From contig JAIEPU010000324.1 in assembly GCA_019748235.1 (NCBI GenBank), positions 1 through 32,236 of the forward strand: a DNA stretch of 32,236 bases, given 5' to 3'. The notes beneath the pieces are model-generated. The model was not told where the DNA came from. It searched no databases and saw nothing but the letters and a program-made list of their open reading frames with translations. The stretch's first letter is position 1. Each line of letters starts with the position of its first letter. Shown in pieces: positions 1 through 7,732 of this stretch. This stretch comes from a bacterium. GTDB lineage: Bacteria; Planctomycetota; Planctomycetia; Kolteriales; Kolteriaceae. The position numbers and the translations under genes were made by a program.

Positions 1-91
1 ACGGATTGCTGACCTCGCTCAAAATATCGCTGAGGATATTATCTATCTCGTCGAGGGAGAGATCGTCCGGCACAAGCCGAACTCAGTGTAG
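1..91 (+). CDS. phoU: PhoU C-terminus (partial, 5' end outside window)
   Basis: The frame starting at base 2 is open from the window edge to a TAG at 89-91. It encodes about 29 residues with the pattern RIAD-x2-QNIAEDIIYLVEGE, followed by a short basic tail. This closely resembles the last helix of PhoU, where an ER(I/V)GD-x-A-x-NIAE(D/E) motif is followed by YLVEG. PhoU is a cytoplasmic regulator that links the Pst phosphate transporter to the PhoR/PhoB two-component system. The rest of the gene, and any pst genes, would lie to the left of the window. It ends 9 bases before the convergent protease gene. Only the tail is visible, so the call rests on one short motif. Confidence 0.75.
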   Translation, partial: RIADLAQNIAEDIIYLVEGEIVRHKPNSV

Positions 92-100
92 CAACTTTTG

Positions 101-1192
101 TCATGCTTTCGCGCGAACGGCATCGCGAAGCATAATGAACTCCCCGACGTTATCCGGCGTCAAAAGCCCCACGAGGTTTCCCTTATGGAGCACCGGCATC
201 GATCGGCACTGGCATTGCTGTAACTTGAAGAATGCCTTTTCCAAGGTTTCATACGGATCCGCGGTGACAAACTCCGTGCGCATCGCGGACTGGACCTGTG
301 CATGTTCACCCAGTTCGCGAATCTTTTCGATCACATCCTGCCGCAACAGAATGCCGAGAACTTTCCCATCCTTGACGACGGGAAAGTCTTGTTGGAACCC
401 ACCGAGCAACAAGTCGATTGCTTTGGAAAGTGGAGCGTCAGGCAAAATGGTCTCATAGTGCCGAATCATCGCGTCGGAGACGGGCACCCCGGTCAAGCTG
501 CTCTTGATCGACACCATCTGTGCTTCCTGAGAAGCGGCAATCCAAATAAAGAAGGCGATGAAGATGAGGAAGGGATTTCCGCCGAGAAGACCGAAGAGTC
601 CCATGATGAACGCAAACATCTGCCCAAGCGATGCCGCGACGTTGGTCGCCTGGACCGGAGTCATGAACATGGCAAGGATCGCGCGAAGAACACGTCCTCC
701 ATCCATGGGAAAGGCGGGGATCATATTGAACCCGGCGAGCACCACATTCACCCAAAAGAGTTCCTCGAGTAGCTTCTGTCCGTCGCCGTACGCCTCGAGA
801 TTCGTGAGAGATTCGATCAGCGGTAGCTTCTGAAGAACTAAGTAGAGCACACCCGCCAGCACGACATTCACGGTCGGCCCAGCCAGCGCCACGACGAGCT
901 CTTGTTTAGGATCATCTGGGATTCGTTCGAGGCTCGCCACCCCGCCGATCGGATAGAGCGTGATGTCCTTGGTCTTGATGCCGAACCAACTCGCGGCCGT
1001 CGTATGGCCGAGTTCATGCAGCACGACGATGGTGAAGGCCAAAAGAATGAACACAAGCCCGTACAGCCCTTCCGAAACGCTTCGATGCGGAAGGTATCTC
1101 GCGAGAAAAAAGTAAGCGACGATCAGAAGAAACGTGACGTGGATATAAACATCGATCCCCATCACGCGAGCGATTTTGAGTGACCAGCGCAC
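101..1192 (-). CDS. Site-2 protease family (M50) membrane metalloprotease with CBS pair
   Basis: This is a 363-residue intramembrane zinc metalloprotease of the M50/S2P family, which cleaves membrane-embedded substrates. The HELGH zinc motif (residues 59-63) lies in a hydrophobic segment. A GPTVN motif (about 105-109) follows, then the third zinc-ligand motif N156-x2-P-x2-PMDGGR with D164. Several membrane segments span about 15-215. Residues 235-355 form two CBS domains, which typically bind adenine nucleotides and regulate the protease. The order of membrane protease first and CBS pair second matches the SpoIVFB-like/Rip3-like subgroup. Length is normal for CBS-bearing members. It is convergent with phoU and is followed upstream by the separate PDZ gene. 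The substrate cannot be told from sequence. Confidence 0.93.
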   Translation of the reverse strand: MRWSLKIARVMGIDVYIHVTFLLIVAYFFLARYLPHRSVSEGLYGLVFILLAFTIVVLHELGHTTAASWFGIKTKDITLYPIGGVASLERIPDDPKQELVVALAGPTVNVVLAGVLYLVLQKLPLIESLTNLEAYGDGQKLLEELFWVNVVLAGFNMIPAFPMDGGRVLRAILAMFMTPVQATNVAASLGQMFAFIMGLFGLLGGNPFLIFIAFFIWIAASQEAQMVSIKSSLTGVPVSDAMIRHYETILPDAPLSKAIDLLLGGFQQDFPVVKDGKVLGILLRQDVIEKIRELGEHAQVQSAMRTEFVTADPYETLEKAFFKLQQCQCRSMPVLHKGNLVGLLTPDNVGEFIMLRDAVRAKA

Positions 1193-1383
1193 GGCAATTC
1201 CCTTGAGAACTCAATGAGTCAGGTCGTAGCGTCCCGGATGCGAATGCATCAAACAGAACTCTTACATCCTCACTATACGTTCTCGAATCGGGGAAACCGT
1301 CTACAGTACCGTCAAAATGAAAAGTGCATACGTCGTCGAGTCGGGTAAAGCGGAATAACAGTGCGAAAAGCGAGGATTTGATC

Positions 1384-2508
1384 TCAGTTTGCTTTGAGTG
1401 CCGGAATTTCGGGACGAGTCGGCAACTTTTCAATGGCCGTGAATAGCTTCTCTGATTCCGCGAAGTGTGTGGCGACGGCCTCTGAACTAGACGGTTTCAA
1501 TAACAATCCGCCGCGCATCCGAATCATGCCGAGAGAACCGCTTGGGTTGTGTCCGATTCGCATTTCCTCACGACCAAGTGTCGTGAGCACGACCTCGTTT
1601 GTTTTGGGATCGCGATTGAATTCGCCTAACGGGGCGGCCTCAAGACTGGCGGGCATCAGAAGGCTGACGTCGAGTCGATCCGTTCCCCCGGCATTCATTG
1701 CGGCTGCGATGTACGGTGCCAGATAACTCGAAACGACATCTCGGCTCATTGCCACCTTGATGGGCACTCCGACACGATGTCCGTTCGCAATGTCCCCTTC
1801 CCTTTCGAAGTCGAGCAGCATCTTGTCGTCGACAGAAAGGAGGAGCGAGCGAGGACTGAGCAGCGGGTCAAATCGGAAAGCGATGACAACATCTTGCCGT
1901 ATCATTCGATCTCCAACGGCAAGTTGTTGCTGAATTCGAAGCACCGGCCCATCCCCTGGACGCTCCGTCAAGTAATGGTGAGTCCAACCAATCGGCTTCG
2001 AGGGATCGGAGTCCGAATAAACGAGTTGCCAATGATGAGAATTCTCCGCCACCATCGCCCGAACGATGTCAATGTTCGGTAGCTGCCCCACCATTCCGAC
2101 GCGAGGAGGAAGGAATCGCTTTTCCCCTTCGATGACGTCTTCGAGTCGAACTCCCATCGGGCCGGGGGAAAGAGTGAATTCGAGCGTCTCGGCGCCCCGT
2201 CGAACGATAACGAGGACCTCGGTCCTCTTCTCGTTATTGGCGAACTTCGCCAAGTTCATCAGATCTTGGTGATTGGAGACGGGTTGGCCGTCGTAATGGG
2301 TGACGATGTCCCCGTGTTGAATGCCCGCTTTGGCCGCCTGTGAACCCTTGATGACGTCAAAAACAAGAAGGCCGGTCGTCGGTACGTCGGCCAGAACCGG
2401 GGCGATTCGCGCACGAATCATCTCCCACGTCATCGGCTCTTCCGCGCCAAGTGATCCTGCGAAGAACAAGCCTAAAACAAGAGTGGCAATCCAACGCGCG
2501 AATGGCAT
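1384..2508 (-). CDS. Secreted PDZ-domain protein
   Basis: A 374-residue protein with an N-terminal signal peptide: basic start MPFAR, hydrophobic core about 6-20, and an Ala-containing cleavage region near residue 22. One PDZ domain lies at about 44-115, including the pattern SQAAKAGIQHGDIVTHYDG, typical of the HtrA/Tail-specific protease type of carboxylate-binding loop. No trypsin-like Ser-His-Asp triad is visible, so this is not a complete DegP. The remaining 250 residues carry no motif I recognise; they look like a soluble beta-rich extracytoplasmic domain. It sits between an HD-GYP-like gene and an S2P gene on the same strand, about 190 bases before the protease. A PDZ protein beside an S2P could act in the same proteolytic pathway, but that is only inferred from proximity. 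Confidence 0.85.
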   Translation of the reverse strand: MPFARWIATLVLGLFFAGSLGAEEPMTWEMIRARIAPVLADVPTTGLLVFDVIKGSQAAKAGIQHGDIVTHYDGQPVSNHQDLMNLAKFANNEKRTEVLVIVRRGAETLEFTLSPGPMGVRLEDVIEGEKRFLPPRVGMVGQLPNIDIVRAMVAENSHHWQLVYSDSDPSKPIGWTHHYLTERPGDGPVLRIQQQLAVGDRMIRQDVVIAFRFDPLLSPRSLLLSVDDKMLLDFEREGDIANGHRVGVPIKVAMSRDVVSSYLAPYIAAAMNAGGTDRLDVSLLMPASLEAAPLGEFNRDPKTNEVVLTTLGREEMRIGHNPSGSLGMIRMRGGLLLKPSSSEAVATHFAESEKLFTAIEKLPTRPEIPALKAN

Positions 2509-2745
2509 CTCTCGACTCCGTCCCGCCGCAACAATCTCGCCTAGCAGGCACCGCGCAGCACAGTGCCATGGAAATCCGTTGTGACGTTTAACATGAATTC
2601 AGATTTACCGGAAGACCTGCTGCCTGAGGGTCAGACGAACGCTAATCCATTGGCAAAACGAATGTTGCGCAGAGATGTGATGATCCATCGGTAGGTGATC
2701 TGATACCGAGGGGACTTCTAGGAGCTTATGCGTTCGAGAGAACGA

Positions 2746-4170
2746 TTACGGTCGGCGGAACAGGGCCAGTTCATCACGCGACATGCTCCGAACGACTCGA
2801 TCATCGGGCCGAAGTGCCAGATTTCGAAAGAGTGGAACCTGCACGGGATGTCCGTGTCGATCGACAAGAATTTTCACAAAGGGCTGAGCCGCCAATGCTG
2901 GCTCATCCACCGCATTCTGCGGTGCCATTACTTCCGCGATTTCCGAGGTGGAGAGTTCGACAATGCTCCCGACGGGATACAGAGAAAGATTGAGCAGACC
3001 GCGAGCACGTTCGAGATCAAGACGCCCCGAATCAGCCTCGGAAAGAGTTTTGGTCAACGCATCGGCCGCAGGTAACGGCCCTCGGTACGCACGCTGACTT
3101 CGCATGGCCACGTAAACATCGGCGGCGGCGAGCAGCCGGGCCGGTACGGGAATCTCATCACCGCGCAAGCCAGACGGATAGCCGGAACCGTCAAGTCGCT
3201 CATGATGGGCGGCAATCGTTTGAGCAATCGTGGCGTCGAGCCCTTGCACGCGCTCCGCGATCAACCCCGATTCGATTGAGTGGCGCTCCACGGCGGCTCG
3301 CTCGTCAAGCGTTAAGGGTGATGGCGACGTCAATACTCCGGGCGCGGTCCGGAGCATGCCGACGTCCATGAAGAGGGCAGCGATGACCAGCGATAGTCGA
3401 TGATGCCGCCAGACCGGGTCGATCGAAGCGAGAAAGGCCACCACATGAGCGACATTGCTCGCATGGGCGGCAATGATGCCGGTCGCATCGGACGTCAGCG
3501 GCTGAAGTAGTTCGGGATAAGCCTCATCATCGACTTCGTCGAGCACCTTGCCCGCAAGATCAGTGACTGCCTGCAGTCGTGGACGGTTACCTGCTTGCAC
3601 CTGCGCGTAGAACTCGCGCAGCTTGGCCACTTGACCGGCTCTCTTTTGATGCCACGCGACCAGATGCGAGATAGAAGCATAGATCTCATTGATTTGCCGG
3701 ACCATCGCATCCCAGGCCGGCAACAGGGCTATCTGATGATTGGCGGAGGCTCTCGCTTCACGAATCATCCGATCAGCGAGATCCGCGAGATGAATGGCTC
3801 GATTGAGACGAATCCGTTCGAGCGGACGGGTCGTCATCACCGTCGATTTCGTCAGTTCCGCCAAGCCGGTTCGGAGAGGTCCCACCTCTCCAAGAAGCGC
3901 GTCGACGCGCGAGAAGAAGTCGCTCGACGAGCCGAGCGAGTTCGGAGCGGGAAGGGATTCGGGCAAGACGTCGACGGCAAGATCGTTGAGCAATTCGGTC
4001 GCACTTGCCCAGTTGGTTTGCCGGAGCCTTTCACTTAGCTTGGCCACGCGGCGGTCGAGTGCGATGATCTCGTGGTCATCGGACTCGTTCTCCAGCGTGA
4101 CGATGCGATGGCGTAGCTCTTTGATCCGCGAACGGAGACCCACCGTCTGATCGGCGCCCTGCTCATCCAT
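2746..4170 (-). CDS. HD-GYP-like protein with degenerate HD motif
   Basis: A 474-residue cytoplasmic protein. Residues 10-55 are charged and heptad-like (coiled coil), 60-215 are helical with no known domain, and 225-400 resemble the HD-GYP domain that hydrolyses cyclic di-GMP. Present are H236, H297, the HH pair at 322-323, the GSGYPSGLRGDEI signature (328-340) and D351. The core HDxGK motif is changed to M268-D269-V-G-M272, so both the metal-binding His and the conserved Lys are lost. Residues 405-474 form an extra C-terminal segment. The family fold is clear, but normal catalysis is doubtful. It may be a cyclic di-GMP sensor or scaffold. The start codon at 4170 lies just after a hairpin in the leader. 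Confidence 0.82.
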   Translation of the reverse strand: MDEQGADQTVGLRSRIKELRHRIVTLENESDDHEIIALDRRVAKLSERLRQTNWASATELLNDLAVDVLPESLPAPNSLGSSSDFFSRVDALLGEVGPLRTGLAELTKSTVMTTRPLERIRLNRAIHLADLADRMIREARASANHQIALLPAWDAMVRQINEIYASISHLVAWHQKRAGQVAKLREFYAQVQAGNRPRLQAVTDLAGKVLDEVDDEAYPELLQPLTSDATGIIAAHASNVAHVVAFLASIDPVWRHHRLSLVIAALFMDVGMLRTAPGVLTSPSPLTLDERAAVERHSIESGLIAERVQGLDATIAQTIAAHHERLDGSGYPSGLRGDEIPVPARLLAAADVYVAMRSQRAYRGPLPAADALTKTLSEADSGRLDLERARGLLNLSLYPVGSIVELSTSEIAEVMAPQNAVDEPALAAQPFVKILVDRHGHPVQVPLFRNLALRPDDRVVRSMSRDELALFRRP

Positions 4171-4193
4171 CCGTGGATCCTCTCTGCGTGCGT

Positions 4194-4217
4194 ACCCTCT
4201 TCCTCTTGAAAGAGGGT
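4194..4217 (-). promoter_or_regulatory. Leader hairpin upstream of the HD-GYP-like gene
   Basis: ACCCTCTT (4194-4201) and AAGAGGGT (4210-4217) are perfect 8-base arms around an 8-base loop. The hairpin ends 24 bases before the start codon of the minus-strand HD-GYP-like gene, so it would lie in its 5' leader. It could be an attenuator, an RNA stability element or a protein site. The same arm sequence recurs at 25312-25365. Confidence 0.45.
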
Positions 4218-4293
4218 TTCCCCTATTTGCTTCGACCGCAGATAAATCAAGGCTTGAGTCTTGGCAAGGGACAAGAATTGAATCGATGAGTCC

Positions 4294-4319
4294 CCGGCAT
4301 GCGCCGGCGTTAGAGCCGG
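4294..4319. repeat. GC-rich overlapping inverted repeats (intergenic palindrome)
   Basis: Two alternative hairpins share bases: CCGGC (4294-4298) with GCCGG (4303-4307), and CCGGC (4304-4308) with GCCGG (4315-4319). They lie in the 238-base gap between the TPR and HD-GYP-like genes. The TTA-ACGCCGGC theme also appears in the terminator at 19360-19390, so it may belong to a family of intergenic palindromes. The function is unknown. Confidence 0.4.
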
Positions 4320-4340
4320 AGTATTCCTCAAGAAATGCAT

Positions 4341-4377
4341 GAGGAGCCAGCCCTTCACCTTGGAAGGATAGCTCCTC
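4341..4377 (-). terminator. Stem-loop downstream of the TPR gene
   Basis: Outer arms GAGGAGC (4341-4347) and GCTCCTC (4371-4377) enclose a second stem, CCTTC (4352-4356) with GAAGG (4363-4367). It begins 32 bases past the stop codon of the minus-strand TPR gene. There is no clear T-run on either strand, so it may be a transcript-end structure rather than a classical intrinsic terminator. Confidence 0.4.
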
Positions 4378-4408
4378 CTATTGGCACTATCGCAACCAGC
4401 AATTAACG

Positions 4409-5614
4409 CTAGTCATTGATAATGATTGACTTAGGAGGAGGAGGCGTCGGGGACTTCCATCCGTCGAGAGCCACGGTCGCCAGGATGTACTCTTGAGAGC
4501 GAGGAACGGCCTGATTGACCGCTTGAGCCAGCTCCGCCTTACCCTTCGCTTCGTCCCCCACGAGCCGATAATGCTCGCCCAGGTAGTAATGAGCCTCGGC
4601 CAGCCGCTCTTTCGAGCGTGGCTCATCATCGGCAAGAGGTGCCAGCTTGAGCACATCTTCCGGCGATGCTTGACCAATCAGCATCTTCGCTATCGGAAGG
4701 GGCCATGCTTCCCCTTTTTGATTGGCGACGAACTTTTGAAGCTCGGCCTTCGCGGCATCCTTCGCCCCCAAAGCCGACTGAGCGATAAATCGCCAGATGG
4801 CCGCATAGGGATTTAGGGAATCGACTTTGAGCGAAGCCTCGAAGTCAGCGAGTGCTTCTGCCTTTTGACCGTTGATGAAAAGAAACATTCCCCGATTGAG
4901 CAGAGCGGACGCGTCGTCCGCATCAAGCGCGACCGCTCGATCATAATCGGCAATCGCCATCATAGGATCGTTACGAGCAGTGAAGACGCGTGCTCGATTC
5001 ACGAAGGCACGGGGAGAGACGGCGTCGTGCTTGAGAGAAGTATTCAAGCTCACAATGGCGCGATCCATGTCGCCCATCGCTCGATAGGCGATACCGAGAT
5101 TGTTATATCCCTGCGCGAAGGCCGGATCGATTTCGACCGAACGCTGATAGTCTTTGATCGCTTCCTCGTATTTGCGGGCCGAAAAGTAAGCATTCCCACG
5201 ATCATTCAAAAGGTTACGCTTCTCTTCGCTGGTCTTCGCCAGATTTAAGGCACGGCTGAGATCGCGAAACGCTTGCTCGAACTGCCGCTTCCCCGCATAG
5301 GCACGGCCACGCACACCCCACGCGTGCGGATCTTCAGGGGCAAGATTGATCGCTTCGGTTGCGTCCGCGATCGCATTGTCCCAACGGCCGTAATTCAAGT
5401 AGCAAACGGCTCGATTGGTCCAAGGGAGATAGAAGCCCTTGTATGACTGGATAGCCTTCGTGTAGAGATCGATCTTCTTCGCTTGCTCATTGCTGGGAAG
5501 GGCAATCGCCTGCTGCGTGAGATCGAGCATTTCCGCCTTGTCCGCTCGTGACTCTCGAAGGGAGCAGATCATGACCGACACGAGACAGAGCGCCGCGAAG
5601 CGAGATTGAATCAT
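4409..5614 (-). CDS. Secreted tetratricopeptide-repeat protein
   Basis: A 401-residue protein made mostly of TPR units, which form a helical scaffold for protein-protein contacts. Five to six consecutive 34-residue repeats are visible, with patterns such as GYNNLGIAYRAMGDMDRAI and a following DRGNAYFSARKYEEAIKDY-type unit. One more repeat lies near the C-terminus, around an AEAHYYLGEHYRLVGD segment. I chose the ATG at 5614 over an upstream in-frame start at 5692 because it gives a clean signal peptide: MIQSR, then a hydrophobic core, then a polar stretch with Ala. The upstream 26 residues show no such design. The protein should therefore be exported. The C-terminus is proline-rich (PPPPK). 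No partner is evident from the neighbours. Confidence 0.85.
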   Translation of the reverse strand: MIQSRFAALCLVSVMICSLRESRADKAEMLDLTQQAIALPSNEQAKKIDLYTKAIQSYKGFYLPWTNRAVCYLNYGRWDNAIADATEAINLAPEDPHAWGVRGRAYAGKRQFEQAFRDLSRALNLAKTSEEKRNLLNDRGNAYFSARKYEEAIKDYQRSVEIDPAFAQGYNNLGIAYRAMGDMDRAIVSLNTSLKHDAVSPRAFVNRARVFTARNDPMMAIADYDRAVALDADDASALLNRGMFLFINGQKAEALADFEASLKVDSLNPYAAIWRFIAQSALGAKDAAKAELQKFVANQKGEAWPLPIAKMLIGQASPEDVLKLAPLADDEPRSKERLAEAHYYLGEHYRLVGDEAKGKAELAQAVNQAVPRSQEYILATVALDGWKSPTPPPPKSIIIND

Positions 5615-5858
5615 TGTTTCACCACATTGTGCTTCGTAAGGCCGAGACGTCGTCGGGAGCTGAAATTGAAGCGCCTTCGATATCGGGCCCAAACTGTCTC
5701 AGAAGTATGGTACATGTGGGAAAACCATGCCGCAAACGACGCGGATTATTGCACTTAGCCGCAGACTCGCGCGCCGGAACGATCGTACCTTGTCATAAAT
5801 TATCGTTTTGCAACGAACGTATCCCACTTCTAGGCTTCTGCTTTCGTAAAACTGGGGG

Positions 5859-6908
5859 ATGAATGTGTCGAATCAAGAATCTTCTGATCGTCCTCTTCTC
5901 GCATGGACTCTGGGAGACGTTGCAGGCGTCGGCCCCGAGCTCGTGGTTCAAGCTTGGCCTTCCCCGGAAGTGCACGCACTCTGTCGACCGGTCGTGATCG
6001 GTTCGCCGGACGTGCTTCGCAGAGTGATCAAGGATCTGGGCTCTCCGGTGCGGATCGAGCCCATCTCAGTCGACGACATTCCGGGGATAACTTCAAGTTC
6101 CGAAATCATGCCTTGCTTTGATCCGACGGAAATCGCTGTTGATCATTTGACTTTGGGACAGGTTCACGCCGCCGCGGGTCAAGCGGCCCATGACTACTTG
6201 GTAGCGGGGATCGATCTTGCGGTGGCGGGGATCGTAGAAGGGATCGTCACGCTTCCACTGCATAAGGAAGGCCTTCACGCGGCGGGCTTGCCGTACCCCG
6301 GCCACACCGAAATCCTCGCGGAACGAACGGGATCACGCGAGTACGGCATGATGCTTTATCGTCGCGGACTTGGCGTCTTGCACGTCACGCTTCATATGTC
6401 GCTGCGAAAGGCGCTCGATTCGATCACCCAATCGGCGATTGAAGAAAAGATCGCGCTCATCGATACCATGATGCGACAGCTGGCGGTCCCTGAGCCACGC
6501 TTGGCCGTCGCTGCCCTAAATCCTCATGCGAGTGATGGCGGACTTTTCGGTCATGAGGAGGCATCTATTGTCTCTCCCGCCGTCGAGCGAGCGAAAGTAA
6601 AGGGATTCGATGTCGTCGGACCGATCCCCGCGGATACACTCTTCGTGCGTGCGTCGAAAGGTGAGTTCGACGGTGTGGTCGCCTTGTATCACGATCAGGG
6701 ACACATCGCTCTGAAGTTGTTAGGGTGGCGAGAAGCGGTGAATATCACAGTCGGCTTGCCGATCGTTCGGACCAGCGTCGCGCATGGCACGGCTTATGAC
6801 ATTGTCGGCCAAGGAAAGTCGGATCCAACGAGTTTGCTTGAAGCTCTTCGCGTCGCGAGCTTACTTTGTCGCTCTCGTCGCAGACTTCGAAATGGAGAGG
6901 TATTGTGA
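5859..6908 (+). CDS. pdxA: PdxA family 4-phospho-hydroxy-acid dehydrogenase
   Basis: This 349-residue cytoplasmic NAD-dependent metalloenzyme family oxidises 4-hydroxy-L-threonine 4-phosphate in vitamin B6 synthesis, or 4-phospho-D-threonate/erythronate in sugar-acid catabolism. Motifs seen are TLGDVAGVGPE (17-27), PGHTE (147-151) and three probable metal-binding His residues: H179 in TLHMSL, H223 in NPHASDGGLFG and H278 in YHDQGH. A conserved VRTSVAHGTAYDIVGQG stretch follows. The motif PLHKEGL at 133-139 replaces the usual PINK, so the substrate may not be the B6 intermediate. No kinase of the DUF1537 type, typical of the catabolic version, is next to it. Its stop overlaps the start of the phosphatase gene by four bases, so the two are coupled. 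Confidence 0.85.
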   Translation: MNVSNQESSDRPLLAWTLGDVAGVGPELVVQAWPSPEVHALCRPVVIGSPDVLRRVIKDLGSPVRIEPISVDDIPGITSSSEIMPCFDPTEIAVDHLTLGQVHAAAGQAAHDYLVAGIDLAVAGIVEGIVTLPLHKEGLHAAGLPYPGHTEILAERTGSREYGMMLYRRGLGVLHVTLHMSLRKALDSITQSAIEEKIALIDTMMRQLAVPEPRLAVAALNPHASDGGLFGHEEASIVSPAVERAKVKGFDVVGPIPADTLFVRASKGEFDGVVALYHDQGHIALKLLGWREAVNITVGLPIVRTSVAHGTAYDIVGQGKSDPTSLLEALRVASLLCRSRRRLRNGEVL

Positions 6909-7543
6909 GCGATACGATTATCTTGCTAGCTCGGCACGGAGCAACCGGCTCGAACCTGGCGCGGCCTTACATTCTCCAGGGTCGCGGGGTGAACTTCGAT
7001 TTGGACCCGCTGGGCGTCAAACAAGCCGAAGCTCTGTCAGTCGAATTGAAAGATGTGTCCATCGCGGCGGTTTATGCTTCTCCCCTGAAGAGATCGCAAC
7101 AGACGGCCGCGATCGTGGGAAAACGACACGGACTGGAACCGGTCATCATCGAAGACATCACTGAAGCGGAAACCGGCGAATGGGAGGGGCTCTCCTGGGA
7201 CAAGATCGCCGCCGGTTGGCCGAAAGAAAAAGCCGCCCACGATAATGACCCGAGTAAGCAAGGGTATCCCGGCGGAGAGAGTTTCCTCGATGTCCGAAAC
7301 CGCTGCATCCCTGCCTTTCAAGCACTGGCGGATAAACATGCGGGAGAAACGATTTTCATCGCCGGTCACAATGTGGTGAACCGAGTTTCGATGGCCGACT
7401 GGATGGGAATTCCAATTCGTTACAGTCGCCGTTTGCCACAGAACAATGCGGCGTACAATGTTATTCTCTTTCCTGGCGGGAAAGTACACGTGCAGACGGT
7501 GAATATCACTCGTCACTTGTCTGGTTTAATTCCTCCCGATTGA
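6905..7543 (+). CDS. Histidine phosphatase (phosphoglycerate mutase-like)
   Basis: A 212-residue member of the histidine phosphatase superfamily, which transfers phosphate through a phospho-histidine. Visible are the nucleophile motif ARHGATGSN (R10, H11), the SPLKRSQQTA motif (R63), a conserved acidic segment ETGEWEG (89-95), and the second active-site His in FIAGHNVVNR (H155). I chose GTG at 6905, not the ATG at 6866. GTG forms a GTGA overlap with the pdxA stop and has GGAGAGG (6894-6900) four bases before it, whereas the longer version would bury its N-terminus in pdxA. Likely a phosphatase rather than a glycolytic mutase. Coupling with PdxA suggests a substrate in the same phosphorylated-metabolite pathway, but this is inference. 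Confidence 0.88.
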   Translation: MSDTIILLARHGATGSNLARPYILQGRGVNFDLDPLGVKQAEALSVELKDVSIAAVYASPLKRSQQTAAIVGKRHGLEPVIIEDITEAETGEWEGLSWDKIAAGWPKEKAAHDNDPSKQGYPGGESFLDVRNRCIPAFQALADKHAGETIFIAGHNVVNRVSMADWMGIPIRYSRRLPQNNAAYNVILFPGGKVHVQTVNITRHLSGLIPPD

Positions 7544-7679
7544 GTTCGGGAAAATGAATCTCCTCGTCAATCAAGTGGAGAGCCTTGATCGACAAGCGAG
7601 AATCACCTGAAGTTAAGCTGTTGACACTCGAATGAAATGATCGCTCTTCGGATGGCAAGGGCAGTCGGTGTGCGATGAA

Positions 7680-7699
7680 TGAGCGAAATGCCTCGCTCA
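7680..7699 (+). other. Leader hairpin before the SEC-C/TPR gene
   Basis: TGAGCGA (7680-7686) and TCGCTCA (7693-7699) are perfect 7-base arms with a 6-base loop. It lies in the leader, 16 bases before a purine-rich ribosome site (AAAGGAAG, 7715-7722) of the next gene. It also covers the region an upstream alternative start would translate, which supports the downstream start. Confidence 0.35.
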
Positions 7700-7732
7700 A
7701 CTCCCGGCTGCGATGAAAGGAAGCTCTGTTTC

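Noticed and set aside
2591..2692. 33-codon plus-strand frame (MNSDLPEDLLPEGQTNANPL start) between the PDZ and HD-GYP-like genes
   Set aside because: Residue mix is protein-like but there is no ribosome site, and the region is in the 3' end of a minus-strand unit.
5614..5692. 26-residue N-terminal extension of the TPR protein
   Set aside because: It would hide the signal peptide behind a non-membrane stretch; the ATG at 5614 gives a typical secreted start.
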